Part shown: positions 43,252-52,034 of the stretch, in pieces | Layout of the letters: the number at the start of each line of letters is the position of its first letter | Position numbering within the stretch: position 1 is the stretch's first letter | Assembly (NCBI GenBank): GCA_030445275.1 | Contig: JAUCSE010000056.1 | Span: forward strand, 1 to 64,000 | Reading direction: 5' to 3' | DNA length: 64,000 bases | Source: Mucilaginibacter sp. | GTDB lineage: Bacteria > Bacteroidota > Bacteroidia > Sphingobacteriales > Sphingobacteriaceae | The notes under the pieces: generated by a model | Told to the model about the DNA's origin: nothing | The model's input: the letters and a program-made list of their open reading frames with translations, nothing else | Databases searched by the model: none | Made by a program: the position numbers and the translations under genes

Positions 43252-44565
43252 ATGATAAACACCATTAGTAAAACATTTATAGTATTAACAAGCTGCCTGC
43301 TATTGCAGTTAAACAGCCAGGCGGCCAGGCTTCAAAAAGATTCGGTAATAACCGTACCGTTGGGAGGTAACAGCTGGGTAAGCAAAGGTGCACAAGCAAC
43401 TATCACCAATGATGGCTTAAGGCGTTGGAGTGCGGGTACAGATGTAATAAGCATATATGTGCGGCCAGAATCAGCCGGTTATTTAAACATCGCCCTGAAA
43501 TTACAAGTGCCCGATGGCTCCAGTAAAATACGGGTTACCATAGGGCAAACAACGCTAACAAAAACAGTAGACAACCACGAACCGGCGGTTGTTGATTTTG
43601 GGAGGGCATTAATTAAAACACCCGGATACGTACAGTTAAAGTTGCAGGGGCTTCAAAAAGGCGGTAAGGAGTACGCGCAGGTAAGCGACCTGCTATTAAG
43701 CGGGTTAGTTGCTTCAAAAGGGATGGCTTATGTAAAAAACAACGAGGGTAGCTATTTTCATTGGGGGCGTAGGGGGCCATCGGTCCACTTAAATTACAGC
43801 TTGCCGGATGAAGCTAAAACCACAGCAGAATGGTTTTATAACGAAGTAACCGTACCGGTTGGGAACGACGTATTAGGATCATATTTTATGGCCGATGGTT
43901 TTACCGGCGGCTATTTCGGGATGCAGGTAAACTCAGCAACAGAGCGCCACGTACTGTTCTCGATATGGAGCCCGTTCACTACTGATGATCCAAAGAGCAT
44001 TCCCGATAGTTTAAAAATCCATTTGTTAAAAAAAGGCTCTGGTGTTCATGGCGGGGAGTTTGGCGGGGAAGGCTCAGGCGGGCAAAGCTATATAAACTAC
44101 CCCTGGATGGCCGGCAAAACCTATGCTTTTTTAATACATGCACAGGCTGATGAAAAAGCGAAAACCACAGTTTTTACCGCTTATTTTAAACCGAAAGATC
44201 AAAAGAATTGGCAGCTGATAGCCAGTTTTAAACGCCCCGCGTCAGGATTTTATTTAAAAGGACTGTATTCTTTCCTCGAGAATTTTGACCCGGATATGGG
44301 TAACATACAGCGTAAAGCGCTTTTTGGCAATGGCTGGATAGCCGATACATCAGGCAAATGGTATCCGTTAAGCAAAGCCCTTTTTACCGGCGATGCGACG
44401 GCCAATATTAATTACCGTAAAGATTATGGTGGCGGTGTACAAGGCGACTTATTTTATTTGCGGAATGGTGGTTTTTTTAACGATTTTGCGCCGCTTAAAA
44501 CCATGCTTACTCGTCAGCAAGTGGTTAAAACAGGTCCTGAAATTGATTTTAACAAATTACCCTAA
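43252..44565 (+). CDS. Secreted DUF3472/DUF5077-like protein
   Basis: The 437-aa protein has a signal peptide ending LNSQAA. An N-terminal beta-sandwich (about 30-150, VISIYVRPESAGYLNIALKL) resembles DUF5077, a presumed carbohydrate-binding module. A second domain (about 180-437: SVHLNYSLP, EWFYNEVTVPVG, GYFGMQVNS, HGGEFGGEGSGGQSY) resembles DUF3472. Such proteins occur in PULs but have no assigned enzymatic role. The next gene begins 5 bp downstream, so translation is probably coupled. Confidence 0.7.
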   Translation: MINTISKTFIVLTSCLLLQLNSQAARLQKDSVITVPLGGNSWVSKGAQATITNDGLRRWSAGTDVISIYVRPESAGYLNIALKLQVPDGSSKIRVTIGQTTLTKTVDNHEPAVVDFGRALIKTPGYVQLKLQGLQKGGKEYAQVSDLLLSGLVASKGMAYVKNNEGSYFHWGRRGPSVHLNYSLPDEAKTTAEWFYNEVTVPVGNDVLGSYFMADGFTGGYFGMQVNSATERHVLFSIWSPFTTDDPKSIPDSLKIHLLKKGSGVHGGEFGGEGSGGQSYINYPWMAGKTYAFLIHAQADEKAKTTVFTAYFKPKDQKNWQLIASFKRPASGFYLKGLYSFLENFDPDMGNIQRKALFGNGWIADTSGKWYPLSKALFTGDATANINYRKDYGGGVQGDLFYLRNGGFFNDFAPLKTMLTRQQVVKTGPEIDFNKLP

Positions 44566-44570
44566 ACAAG

Positions 44571-45632
44571 ATGAAACCATTAGACATTAAGGAGTGGGGG
44601 ACAATTGAAAATCAAAAAGTTTACCGGTATACGCTTACCAATAAAAATGGTATGCGGGTTTGCTTGTCAAATATAGGGGCAGCTATTCAATCTGTTTTTG
44701 TAAAAGATAAGAATGGCGTTTTTGAGGATGTGGTGCTGGGTTATGATACGGTTGAGGGGTATTGGCATGACCCTTTTTACATAGGTACAGTGGTTGGGCG
44801 TTATGCCAATCGTATTGCCGGCGCTAAAGTTAATATTGATGGCACCACCTGGCAATTAACCGCAAAAGAAGGCGGATTTCATCATCATGGAGGTAAGGAA
44901 GGTTTTAATAAAAAGATATGGACCCCCGTTCTTTTTGATAAAAGCAAGGGACTGGGACTGGTATTTAGTTTACTAAGTCCCGATGGTGATGAAGGATTCC
45001 CCGGCAATTTACTGGTACAGGTTAAATACACCTTGACAGATTATGATCAGCTGATCGTGGAGTATAAGTGCCAGACAGATAAAAGTACGGTGATCAATTT
45101 AACCCAACATAGTTATTTTAACCTGGGAGGCCATAATAAAGGATCGGTAACAGATCATCAGCTGGAAGTTAATGCAACGCATTACCTGCCTGTAAATAAC
45201 ATGATAGTACCCAACGGAAACATTGCTGATGTTAGTGGTTCGCCCTTTGACTTCCGTTTTTTTAAACAACTGGGCCGCGACATTGACCTTGATCACGAAC
45301 AAATTAATTTAGGTTCAGGATATGATCATTCATGGGTGCTCAAAAAAGAACGTTCGCCCGAGTTGGTGCTTGCTGCACAGGCAACCGAAGATAAAAGCGG
45401 GCGTAAATTAACGGTATATACCACCGAACCGGCAGTCCATATTTATACAGGTAACTTTTTGGATGGCTCTGTAAAAGGAAAAGACGGATACGCTTACCAG
45501 CGCCGGGATGGTTTTTGCATAGAAACACAAAATTACCCTGATTCGCCCAATAAACTGCATTTTCCGAGTGCTATATTAAAAGCGGGAGAGGTGTTTAGTA
45601 GTAAAACCGTATTTGAATTTGGTCTTAAATAA
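44571..45632 (+). CDS. galM: Aldose 1-epimerase (mutarotase)
   Basis: The 353-aa protein carries galactose mutarotase motifs: VVGRYANRIAGAKVNIDG, LTAKEGGFHHHGGKEGFNKK (active-site His region), INLTQHSYFNLGG (catalytic His), GSGYDHSWVL and GFCIETQNYPDSPNKLHFPS (catalytic Glu). No signal peptide is visible, so it is probably cytoplasmic. It interconverts alpha and beta anomers of galactose or glucose and would feed galactose released by the GH35 enzyme into catabolism. It begins 5 bp after the preceding gene and 51 bp before the GH35 gene. Confidence 0.93.
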   Translation: MKPLDIKEWGTIENQKVYRYTLTNKNGMRVCLSNIGAAIQSVFVKDKNGVFEDVVLGYDTVEGYWHDPFYIGTVVGRYANRIAGAKVNIDGTTWQLTAKEGGFHHHGGKEGFNKKIWTPVLFDKSKGLGLVFSLLSPDGDEGFPGNLLVQVKYTLTDYDQLIVEYKCQTDKSTVINLTQHSYFNLGGHNKGSVTDHQLEVNATHYLPVNNMIVPNGNIADVSGSPFDFRFFKQLGRDIDLDHEQINLGSGYDHSWVLKKERSPELVLAAQATEDKSGRKLTVYTTEPAVHIYTGNFLDGSVKGKDGYAYQRRDGFCIETQNYPDSPNKLHFPSAILKAGEVFSSKTVFEFGLK

Positions 45633-45683
45633 ACATCTGTCACACAAAAAAGCTGTAGAATAAAAAACATAATAAAATAATTG

Positions 45684-47486
45684 ATGAAAAAACTGCTGTT
45701 ACCACTTGTTCTTGTTTTATTTCATATCACCTGTTTTAGTCAGGACAAACACATTTTTAGTTTAAGTAAAAATGATTTCCTGTTGGATGGGAAACCCTTT
45801 CAGATCATTAGCGGCGAAATGCACCCGGCACGTATCCCCAGGGAATACTGGCGCGACCGTATCCGCATGACCAAAGCCATGGGCTGTAATACCATCGCGG
45901 TCTACATATTCTGGAATTACCATGAAGCCACACCGGGGAATTTTGATTTTAAAACGGGCAACCATGACATAGCCGAGTTTATCAGGATATGTAAACAGGA
46001 GGGCATGTGGGTAATGCTGCGCCCGGGCCCGTATGTATGTGCCGAATGGGATTTTGGCGGACTGCCCAGCTGGCTTCTAAAAACACCAGACATTAAAGTA
46101 CGCTGCATGGATAGCCGCTATATGAGCGCAGTTAGTCGCTACGTGGCCAGGCTTGCCACAGAGGTAAAACCATTGCTTTGCACCAATGGAGGCCCTATCA
46201 TCATGTCGCAGATTGAAAACGAATATGGCAGTTATGCTAATGATAAAACATACCTGGAAACCTTAAGAAAACTATGGCTGCAAAATGGCATCAACATACC
46301 TTTCTATACGGCTGATGGCGCTACGCCTTATATGCTGGAGGCCGGTAATATTGATGGCGCAGCCATCGGGCTGGACAGTGGTACCAGCGATGCCGATTTT
46401 CAAAGGGCTACGGACCGTAATCCTAATGTGCCATCTTTCAGCAGCGAAACATACCCTGGCTGGTTAACACATTGGAAAGAAAAATGGGCCAAACCTGATA
46501 CTGCCGATCTGAAAAAGGAAATGACGTATTTGCTTAGTCACCATAAATCATTTAACCTGTACGTGATACATGGCGGAACAAATTTTGGCTTTACCGCAGG
46601 CGCCAATGCATTTTCGCTGGTAGAGTACCAGCCCGATCTGACCAGCTATGATTATGATGCGCCCATCAACGAGCAGGGGCAACCAACACCCAAGTATTAC
46701 CTGCTGCGCAACCTGATCATGCAATATGTGAAGTATAAAGTTCCGGAGGTGCCAAAAGCTGCCGAAGCGATCAGCATTGCACCGGTAACACTAACGCCAT
46801 TTACCAGTATCTGGCAGCAATTGGGTAAGCCATTTCTTTCGCCTCAACCACAGCCAATGGAGTATTATGGCCAAAATCAGGGACTCATGTTGTATCGCAC
46901 TAAACTTATCGGTCATAAAAAAGGCACGCTTACTATTACAGAGCCGCATGATTATGCCATGATATTTTTAGACGGAAAGTTTATTGATACCGTTTATCGC
47001 GCTGGTGGCAAATGGAGCATAAAAATACCTGAAAGCAGTAATAAGAATCCAGTGCTGGATATTTTGGTAGAGGGGATGGGCCATATTAATTTTGCCCAAT
47101 ATATGATTGACCGCAAAGGGATAACAGACCGCGTTACGCTTAACGGCATGACCTTAATGGACTGGCAAATATATCCTTTACCCATGACCGAGGATTTCAT
47201 CAAAACGCTAAAACCGGTACAGGCAGAAAACGAAGGCAAAGGCACGTTTTTTAAAGGAACCTTTGATCTGCAAAAAACAGGTGATACTTATATTGATCTG
47301 AGCAAGTATAGCAAGGGCATTATTTATGTAAACGGACATAACCTGGGCCGGTACTGGAACACCGGACCACAGCAACGGTTATATTGCCCGGCCTCCTGGT
47401 TAAAAAAGGGACAGAATGAAATTATAGTATTTGACTTTCATCAGGATAAGGCAGAGACTGTAAGCGGGAAAACCACGCTGGAGTAA
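45684..47486 (+). CDS. GH35 beta-galactosidase
   Basis: From ATG 45684 the protein is 600 aa (an in-frame TTG at 45681 is unlikely). It has a signal peptide ending TCFSQ. The TIM barrel shows ISGEMHPARIPREYWRDRI, GGLPSWLL, the acid/base Glu180 in SQIENEYGSY and the nucleophile Glu255 in SSETYPGWLTHW. C-terminal jelly-roll domains follow (YVNGHNLGRYWN). GH35 enzymes remove terminal beta-galactose from oligosaccharides in a retaining reaction. It closes the enzyme part of the PUL and gives the best clue to its substrate. Confidence 0.95.
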   Translation: MKKLLLPLVLVLFHITCFSQDKHIFSLSKNDFLLDGKPFQIISGEMHPARIPREYWRDRIRMTKAMGCNTIAVYIFWNYHEATPGNFDFKTGNHDIAEFIRICKQEGMWVMLRPGPYVCAEWDFGGLPSWLLKTPDIKVRCMDSRYMSAVSRYVARLATEVKPLLCTNGGPIIMSQIENEYGSYANDKTYLETLRKLWLQNGINIPFYTADGATPYMLEAGNIDGAAIGLDSGTSDADFQRATDRNPNVPSFSSETYPGWLTHWKEKWAKPDTADLKKEMTYLLSHHKSFNLYVIHGGTNFGFTAGANAFSLVEYQPDLTSYDYDAPINEQGQPTPKYYLLRNLIMQYVKYKVPEVPKAAEAISIAPVTLTPFTSIWQQLGKPFLSPQPQPMEYYGQNQGLMLYRTKLIGHKKGTLTITEPHDYAMIFLDGKFIDTVYRAGGKWSIKIPESSNKNPVLDILVEGMGHINFAQYMIDRKGITDRVTLNGMTLMDWQIYPLPMTEDFIKTLKPVQAENEGKGTFFKGTFDLQKTGDTYIDLSKYSKGIIYVNGHNLGRYWNTGPQQRLYCPASWLKKGQNEIIVFDFHQDKAETVSGKTTLE

Positions 47487-47503
47487 GGAGGGCTAAAAAA
47501 AGA

Positions 47504-47585
47504 TTTGTCATGCTGAACGGAGTGAAGCATCTATTGGCCAACTTGCATATCGCCTAATAAATCCTTCGTTCCTCAGGATGACAAA
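47504..47585. repeat. Interspersed inverted repeat (TTTGTCATGCTGA type)
   Basis: The outer arms TTTGTCAT (47504-47511) and ATGACAAA (47578-47585), with GCTGA.../...TCAGG and AGTGAAGCAT/AATCCTTCGTT inside, make a long imperfect hairpin 18 bp after the beta-galactosidase gene. It may serve as a bidirectional terminator between the PUL and the convergent kinase gene. Confidence 0.7.
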
Positions 47586-47780
47586 AAGATGAGTGTATGA
47601 AGAGGAGCCGTAGGCTCCTTTTTTATGGAAAGCTGCGCCACTTTTTAAAGTTTAAAAAAGGCATCGAAAAAGTGCTAAAACAGATGAAAAATTGAACTTT
47701 TTCGTCGCTTTTACATCAATATTTGGGCTTATTTTGATCGTTTTTCGGGTTGTTTTATGTTAAAACAGGCCTTTAAAATG

Positions 47781-48854
47781 TCATTTCGGCTGGTTTTGCG
47801 TACTGAATACAATTTGCTGAAACTTATCCTCGGCCTTGATATATTTATCAAGCAATGTAAACTGGTTCTGCGCCCTGATCAGGTTATGGCCGGGGTATTG
47901 GGCTCCGTAGTAAACATCGTTGTTCAGATAGTCTGTAAGGAAGCGTATGGCCTGCATATAGATCATGAGATTGCCTGAATACACAAACAGACTCCTTTCT
48001 GCATCAGTTAAATTGACACTCATTTCTGATAAGTAACCTTCTACAATGGCGGTAAAAAAATCTTCCCGTATCTCGATCTTTGAAAAGTCCTGTTCTTCCT
48101 CATTCGCCGGCGAAAGATAGGTACGCATCATATCGCCAACATCACTGATGTAATATCCTGGCATCACGGTATCCAAATCTATCACACACAAGCCTTTATG
48201 ATCGGTATCAAATAAAATATTACTGATCTTGGTATCATGGTGCACTACCCGTAAAGGTATCAGCTCGTCCTCGGTCAGTGACTGGTGGGTTTCGGCAATA
48301 TCCTGATGCTCAAACGCGCTTTCAATAGCTGTTTTTGCTTTGGTTAGTCTTTCCGTGTCTGCCTTTTTAACAACACGTTTAAACTCTTCAAATCGGCTTG
48401 TTAAATCATGAAAACCACTAAGCGTATAATTTAGTTCGGTTATATTAAAGCCGGCCAATAAGTTGGTGAATTTGGCAAATTGACGCGCCGCTTCAAAAGC
48501 TTCATCACGGGTTAATACGGTATTGATGGTAACAGAGTTTTTTACGTAGGGAAACAAGCGGTAATACTCCCCGTCGGTATGCTTCACGATAAAATCGCCG
48601 TTGTTGGATGGCAGGGCCGATACAAATAAATAATCAGGGTAATGTTTTGATAAATAACCGCCAATTTTATTGGTGTTTTCGGCGATATCGAATGGCGTTT
48701 TAAAAACGTTTGTATTAATCTGTTGTAGTATAAATTCGTTATTGTTTTCAATACCCGATATTTTCCAGGTCCGGTTAATTAAACCTTCTCCAAAGGGCTG
48801 AATGTGGTATTCCTGAGCTTTAAGGTCAAAGGATTTTAGAATATCATTAAACAT
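47781..48854 (-). CDS. Phosphotransferase-family sugar kinase (N-acetylhexosamine kinase-like)
   Basis: The 357-aa cytoplasmic protein has the aminoglycoside phosphotransferase/choline kinase fold. Its N lobe contains GEGLINRTWKI and EFILQQIN. The catalytic loop RVVHHDTKISNILFD has the HxDxxxxN pattern, and the Mg-binding motif is VIDLDTVMPG. Order and length match bacterial N-acetylhexosamine 1-kinases rather than antibiotic-resistance enzymes. It would phosphorylate GalNAc, GlcNAc or galactose released by the PUL. A LacI-type operator lies 71 bp upstream (48925-48934), linking it to the same regulon. Confidence 0.75.
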   Translation of the reverse strand: MFNDILKSFDLKAQEYHIQPFGEGLINRTWKISGIENNNEFILQQINTNVFKTPFDIAENTNKIGGYLSKHYPDYLFVSALPSNNGDFIVKHTDGEYYRLFPYVKNSVTINTVLTRDEAFEAARQFAKFTNLLAGFNITELNYTLSGFHDLTSRFEEFKRVVKKADTERLTKAKTAIESAFEHQDIAETHQSLTEDELIPLRVVHHDTKISNILFDTDHKGLCVIDLDTVMPGYYISDVGDMMRTYLSPANEEEQDFSKIEIREDFFTAIVEGYLSEMSVNLTDAERSLFVYSGNLMIYMQAIRFLTDYLNNDVYYGAQYPGHNLIRAQNQFTLLDKYIKAEDKFQQIVFSTQNQPK

Positions 48855-48924
48855 TTAATGCTTTTTTATTAAGTTTCTGTATGCTTAAACCAAACCTAAT
48901 TAATATAATGATAAACTTTTCACG

Positions 48925-48934
48925 CAAACGTTTG
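48925..48934. promoter_or_regulatory. LacI-type operator 4 (kinase upstream)
   Basis: A perfect CAAACGTTTG palindrome preceded by CACG, in the 102-bp gap between the lacI-family gene and the kinase gene, both on the minus strand. Confidence 0.65.
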
Positions 48935-48956
48935 ACTGTTTTTTAGTAATCACTCT

Positions 48957-50000
48957 TCAATTATTGTTTCTCTTTTTGTTTTCTATCAATTGCGACTCCA
49001 CCATAACATTATAGTAAGCCTCTGCTTCATCTGATGATTGCGCCTTGCGAGATAGCAGGTCTAACAGTATATCGGCCGCTTTTTGACCTTGTAAAGCGGG
49101 GAATTGCTCAACTGATGCCACGGGTGCATAGTCCATATAGTTAATAATGGGCAAATTGGCATAGCTTACAAACTGCAGGCCATTATCCAGGTCTATTTTC
49201 AGGCTGCGGGCGTGTTTTATAGCATATAAAGACACATAATCATTAAAGGTAACAATGGCCGTGGGTTGGCGCTTGTTTGCAAGCAGGCTGTCAAGAGCCG
49301 CCTTGGTCCCCTCTTCTGTTAAATTGCAACTTACTATTAATGATGGATCAAACTTTAGGCGATTTTTAGTCATTGCTTTAATATAACCTTCCTTGCGCTC
49401 GCCGCTTGCAGCTAAATTGGGGGGGCCATTAATCATGCCTATGCTGCGGTGCCCTTTTTGCAACAGATAGTTTACCGCCTCAATGCTGCCGGTTTCCATA
49501 TTGCAGGCTACATAATGTATGTTTTTAAGCGGCGGGATACGATCAAAAAACACCACTGGGATATTAAACCGCTTCAGCATATCAAAATGTGCGAAGTTTG
49601 ATGTTGTTTTGGCAACAGACACCAGCAGGCCATCAACACGGGAGTTCTTCATTTTTTCAACCAGTTGTATCTCCTTTTCCTCTACATCATGCGATTGTGC
49701 TAATAAAACAGTATAATTCCTTTTATAAGCGGTATCCTCAATCGCGCTGACAGCAGCCGAAAAAAACGCTTCTGACAATTCTGGAAGGATGACACCGATC
49801 GTATAGGTTTTGCCTTTTTGAAAAGATATAGCCGCCTGGTTGGGTTCATAACCCAGTTTATCTGCCAGGGCCTGAACTTTTAGCTGCGTGGTGATGCCAA
49901 TAGTTGGATGCTTATGTAAAGCTCTGGAAACGGTGGATATGGAAACATTAAGAATTTTAGCTATTTCTTTAATCGTAGCGGGTTTTCCTGTCATTATCAA
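48957..50000 (-). CDS. LacI-family transcriptional regulator of the sugar locus
   Basis: The 347-aa protein has the N-terminal LacI HTH (ATIKEIAKILNVSISTVSRA) with hinge (YEPNQAAISFQKGKTYTIGV) and a periplasmic-binding-protein-like effector domain (VVFFDRIPP, HRSIGMINGPPN, TAIVTFNDYVSLYAI). HTH residues fit recognition of CAAACGTTTG-type palindromes, and six copies occur near this gene, the kinase and susC. Two lie 152 and 207 bp upstream of its own start, suggesting autoregulation. LacI control of a PUL is less common than HTCS or ECF/anti-sigma control. Confidence 0.93.
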   Translation of the reverse strand: MIMTGKPATIKEIAKILNVSISTVSRALHKHPTIGITTQLKVQALADKLGYEPNQAAISFQKGKTYTIGVILPELSEAFFSAAVSAIEDTAYKRNYTVLLAQSHDVEEKEIQLVEKMKNSRVDGLLVSVAKTTSNFAHFDMLKRFNIPVVFFDRIPPLKNIHYVACNMETGSIEAVNYLLQKGHRSIGMINGPPNLAASGERKEGYIKAMTKNRLKFDPSLIVSCNLTEEGTKAALDSLLANKRQPTAIVTFNDYVSLYAIKHARSLKIDLDNGLQFVSYANLPIINYMDYAPVASVEQFPALQGQKAADILLDLLSRKAQSSDEAEAYYNVMVESQLIENKKRNNN

Positions 50001-50151
50001 TTAGGATCAATCAGAGTTATTATTAAAATTAATAAAATGCTTTCAAAGCGGCAATTTATAAGGCTGTTAATATGATGCAATTATAATGGTGATGTAAAAA
50101 CGAAGTAAACAAATTTATCCCAATATCAGGCCATCGGGGCTAATTTTAACA

Positions 50152-50161
50152 CAAACGTTTG
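50152..50161. promoter_or_regulatory. LacI-type operator 5 (lacI upstream)
   Basis: A perfect CAAACGTTTG palindrome, preceded by AACA and followed by TTTA, 152 bp upstream of the LacI-family start codon. The surrounding 311 bp (50001-50311) contain no gene. Confidence 0.65.
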
Positions 50162-50206
50162 TTTATTTTCAAATGCTGTAACCAACAATTGTTGAATGCT
50201 TTTTTA

Positions 50207-50216
50207 CAAACGTTTG
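50207..50216. promoter_or_regulatory. LacI-type operator 6 (lacI upstream)
   Basis: A perfect CAAACGTTTG followed by CG, 55 bp from operator 5. The near-integral number of helical turns would allow looping by a tetramer or cooperative dimers. Confidence 0.65.
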
Positions 50217-50311
50217 CGTAATGTTTGAAATGCGAAAATAGGAGTGATACGGAGGAAAGAAGCCCGTAAAAACGAAGAAATGATTAAAAAAACGGGTGTT
50301 GGTGAACAGCC

Positions 50312-50542
50312 TTACATTCTGAACCGTAAAGAAACAGAGCGGCCAAGCGCCTGGGCAAGTTCAGGATCAATTAAAGGGCCTTCGCCCATTTGTATCCATG
50401 CACCACGTGAATCTTTTTGCAGGTTTATTGTTTCGCCGTTTAACAATATCTCAAGCTCCTGAGTGGTCTTATTAATTGGTGTGGTGTTTATCTGATAAAC
50501 GTGATCTGTATCGTTATAAGTTATGCGTAGTGGCAATCCCAT
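50312..50542 (-). CDS. Small hypothetical protein
   Basis: From ATG 50542 (MGLPLRITYNDTDHVYQINT) the product is 76 aa; the frame reaches 50569 but GAGGAGAAAAAG just upstream of 50542 is a good ribosome-binding site. The sequence is beta-rich with LEILLNGETINLQKDSRGAW and no signal peptide. I do not recognise a family, but the composition and RBS support a real gene. Confidence 0.6.
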   Translation of the reverse strand: MGLPLRITYNDTDHVYQINTTPINKTTQELEILLNGETINLQKDSRGAWIQMGEGPLIDPELAQALGRSVSLRFRM

Positions 50543-50715
50543 CTTTTTCTCCTCGGGGTAAATATACAATTGTTGAAAGTAAATCAGGCATTTTTAAATG
50601 AAACAGGTTAATAAATTCCTTAATGTCATCCTGGATATATTCTGGTAATGTTCAAATAATCAATTTATTATGTTGATTTTAGAATGTTTAAACTAAGCTG
50701 ACACAACGCAATTAT

Positions 50716-51084
50716 TTAAGCTACCAACTGGTGTTCAACCTTTTCAATGAGGCTGTTCATACCAAAAGGTTTATACAGTATATCGTCAGGAGCGCCTTTT
50801 TGTTTCAAAAACTCGCCCACGTCATCGCTGTCTGCGCAAATGATTACCGGAAGGTTTTTTGTTTGTTTATTTAGTTTTAGCAAACGGCACACCTCGCGGC
50901 CATCTATACCTGGCAATAGCGCGTCAAGTATCACCAGGTCGGGATGATTTTTGCGGATATTGTTAAATATATTGTCAGGGCGGTTCAATGAAATCACTTC
51001 ATAACCATTGCTGGTCAATATATAGGTCATAACCTCTATCATTAACTCGCTATGGTCAACTATTAATATTTTCTTTGCCATCAT
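50716..51084 (-). CDS. Single-domain response regulator (REC)
   Basis: The 122-aa protein is a stand-alone receiver domain: KKILIVDHSE (Asp10), LVILDALLPGIDGREVC with phospho-acceptor Asp54, VIICADSDD and ILYKPF (conserved Lys). The usual second acidic residue after Asp10 is His11, so Mg binding may be weaker. There is no output domain, so it probably acts by protein contact, in a phosphorelay or motility-like pathway. No histidine kinase gene is adjacent. Confidence 0.88.
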   Translation of the reverse strand: MMAKKILIVDHSELMIEVMTYILTSNGYEVISLNRPDNIFNNIRKNHPDLVILDALLPGIDGREVCRLLKLNKQTKNLPVIICADSDDVGEFLKQKGAPDDILYKPFGMNSLIEKVEHQLVA

Positions 51085-51296
51085 CTTTCCCAGCCATCAA
51101 TAGATGTATGCAAAGCGCATGCCATTGATTAACTTAGGGATACGGGCGTATCCACCGGGGGAAATATGTACCTAATGTAGTTCGATTAAAACAATATTGG
51201 ATTTGACCAGGCAAGAGGGAAAGGTTAATAACCCAACCAACCGTCCCCTAACAACAACATCATCAAACTTGCCGTGATCAAACCCAATTGAATAGT

Positions 51297-51926
51297 TTAT
51301 ATGTGTATAAACAATTCTTCTTTTGGTCTGCGTACTTTGATCATTTGGCTGTACTTATCATCATCGGCACGGAAACCAACGGCTGCTATAACAGAGGTTG
51401 TTAAGCCTTTTTCTTTTAGGCCTAATACTTCATCAAATTTTTCCTGATCAAAACCTTCCATCGGGCCAGCATCCACACCCAGATCAGCAGCGGCACTTAA
51501 TAACACACCTAAAGCGATGTAAGCTTGTTTATGTGACCAGGCTACCTTTTGCTCGTCGGTACGGCTGTTCAGGGTTCCTAAAATCACCTGCTCATAACCT
51601 TCCAGAGATTCGCGTTCAACACTGCGGGTTTGGGCAACCAGGTCAATAAATTTTTTACCAAATGCTTCGTCTATTGTAGTTAATGAAGCAAAAACGAATA
51701 ATGCAGCTGAATCTGTAATTTGTGGCTGGTTGTAACCAACGGCTCTTAATTTTTCCTTGGTTTTGGCATCCTGAACCACAATCACTTTGTATGATTGCAA
51801 GCCATATGATGATGGCGCTAATTGTACTGCGCTTAACAAGCTATCTAACTGTGTAGCAGTTATTTTTTTAGTTGGATCAAATTTTTTAACGGCAGCGCGC
51901 CATTGTAGTTTTTCTATGAAGGACAT
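51297..51926 (-). CDS. NAD(P)H-dependent nitroreductase-family oxidoreductase
   Basis: The 209-aa protein shows nitroreductase-fold features: AAVKKFDPTKKI near the N-terminus, SAVQLAPSSYGLQSYKVIVV (FMN-binding loop), QAYIALGVLLSAAADLGVDA, GPMEGFDQEKFDEVLGL and KVRRPKEELFI at the end. This is the NfsB/YdgI-like FMN group, which reduces quinones, nitroaromatics or flavins. The 108 bp upstream contain three GTTTAAAC palindromes, a likely regulatory region. Confidence 0.9.
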   Translation of the reverse strand: MSFIEKLQWRAAVKKFDPTKKITATQLDSLLSAVQLAPSSYGLQSYKVIVVQDAKTKEKLRAVGYNQPQITDSAALFVFASLTTIDEAFGKKFIDLVAQTRSVERESLEGYEQVILGTLNSRTDEQKVAWSHKQAYIALGVLLSAAADLGVDAGPMEGFDQEKFDEVLGLKEKGLTTSVIAAVGFRADDDKYSQMIKVRRPKEELFIHI

Positions 51927-51938
51927 GACTAATTTTCT

Positions 51939-52022
51939 AAATGTTTAAACAAAATTAGACGTTTAAACATTTATATAAGTCATATGCAAGTAAATTGGAT
52001 GTTTAAACATCCAATTTACTTG
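51939..52022. promoter_or_regulatory. Cluster of GTTTAAAC palindromes upstream of the nitroreductase
   Basis: AAATGTTTAAAC (51939-51950) and GTTTAAACATTT (51961-51972) are mirror arms 10 bp apart. A perfect 36-bp palindrome at 51987-52022 is centred on a third GTTTAAAC (52001-52008). No T-run follows on either strand, so it is more likely an operator array than a terminator. Confidence 0.6.
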
Positions 52023-52034
52023 TGATAGAGAGTG

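Noticed and set aside
47781..48854. Antibiotic-resistance kinase
   Set aside because: The APH fold is shared, but length, N-lobe and sugar-locus context fit an N-acetylhexosamine kinase-like enzyme better.
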